From the NCBI GenBank assembly GCA_014218235.1, contig CM024760.1, forward strand, positions 140,011,245-140,075,244: a DNA stretch of 64,000 bases, given 5' to 3'. Below the pieces are notes generated by a model that saw only the letters and a program-made list of their open reading frames with translations, ran no database searches and had not been told where the DNA came from. Shown here piece by piece: positions 63,755 to 64,000 of the stretch. Position 1 is the stretch's first letter; each line of letters opens with the position of its first letter. A program made the position numbers and the translations under genes. Source of the DNA: Colocasia esculenta (Eukaryota; Streptophyta; Magnoliopsida; Alismatales; Araceae).

Positions 63755-64000
63755 GAACTTATTGCTATATGGTTATGCCATTTGGATTGAAGAATGTCGG
63801 CACTATTTATCAAAGGGCAATGTTAGCAATCTTCCATAATATGATTCACATTCATGTTGAGGTTTACGTGGATGATATTGTGGTGAAGTCTCGGACAAGA
63901 AGGGAACACTCCTCCATACTTGCCAAAGTGTTTCAATGCGCACGAGAATTTCAATTGAAGATGAATCTGAAGAAGTGCGTATTTGGGGTTTCCTCAGGCA
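63755..64000 (+). pseudogene. pol: E4 reverse transcriptase, second part, runs off the window
   Basis: The RT resumes with the VMPFGLKN block, then YVDDIVVKSRTRREHSS and CVFGVSSG. The join with 54153 through one copy of CTGGG restores the normal order of RT motifs, which confirms the E3 insertion point. Confidence 0.9.

Larger units (their letters stand above)
51540..64000 (+). mobile_element. E4: 5'-truncated Tat-type Ty3/gypsy element, plus strand, split by E3
   Basis: Similarity to E0 starts abruptly at KPIISILDVNYPWAYTF (51540). It runs through the G-patch, the linker and the first half of RT to 54153, and resumes at 63755 after E3. LTR, gag and most of the protease are missing on the left. 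It carries frameshifts and stops. Confidence 0.85.

Overview
This is plant nuclear DNA, most likely from an angiosperm with a repeat-rich genome. Essentially all of the window is LTR retrotransposons nested in one another. No ordinary host gene, rRNA or tRNA was recognised. Clade names below come from domain order and motifs read by eye, not from a database search.

Layout. E0 is a Ty3/gypsy element of the Tat type (two RNase H domains, a G-patch beside the protease) on the minus strand. It enters from the left edge and ends with its 5' LTR at 48824-50239. E1, a relative of E0 in the same orientation, is complete at 4971-24205 (LTRs of 1368 and 1366 bp, TSD CCTGG) and sits in an intron of an accessory gene of E0. 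E2 is a Ty1/copia element of the SIRE/Maximus type on the plus strand at 34637-48047 (LTRs of 1741 and 1746 bp, TSD AGCCT), inserted in the untranslated leader of E0. From 50240 there is a fragment of another LTR, then a short promoter-like segment, then E4, a 5'-truncated Tat fragment on the plus strand running off the right edge. E3, a second SIRE-type element on the minus strand at 54154-63749 (TSD CTGGG), splits the reverse transcriptase of E4.

Accessory genes. E0 and E1 both carry, between the 3' end of pol and the 3' LTR and antisense to the element, a two-gene spliced module. Gene A has two exons and encodes a PMD/DUF7745-like protein. Gene B has about seven exons, all introns in phase 0, and encodes a plant mobile domain followed by coiled-coil exons. 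In E1 gene A is still open (448 codons) although gag, protease and pol are broken. In E0 both genes are decayed. E2 carries a 680-codon 'env-like' gene with a putative plant-transposon domain, a basic N-terminus and no membrane segment. E3 lacks it.

Main discovery. The noncoding parts of each element hold arrays of short CpG-containing half-sites at a fixed spacing. E1 has GCGAC-N9-GTCGC. E0, and the segment at 50.64 kb, have RTCGCG-N14-CGCGAY. E2 and E3 have GTCGAC-N15-GTCGAC. The spacer sequences vary but their length hardly does. The arrays lie upstream of LTR promoters, in leaders, upstream of the accessory genes and inside introns. I infer a family-specific protein-DNA recognition system, perhaps made of the accessory proteins and their cognate sites, comparable in logic to the VANC anti-silencing factors of VANDAL transposons. 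The arrays are directly visible. The link to the accessory proteins is inference.
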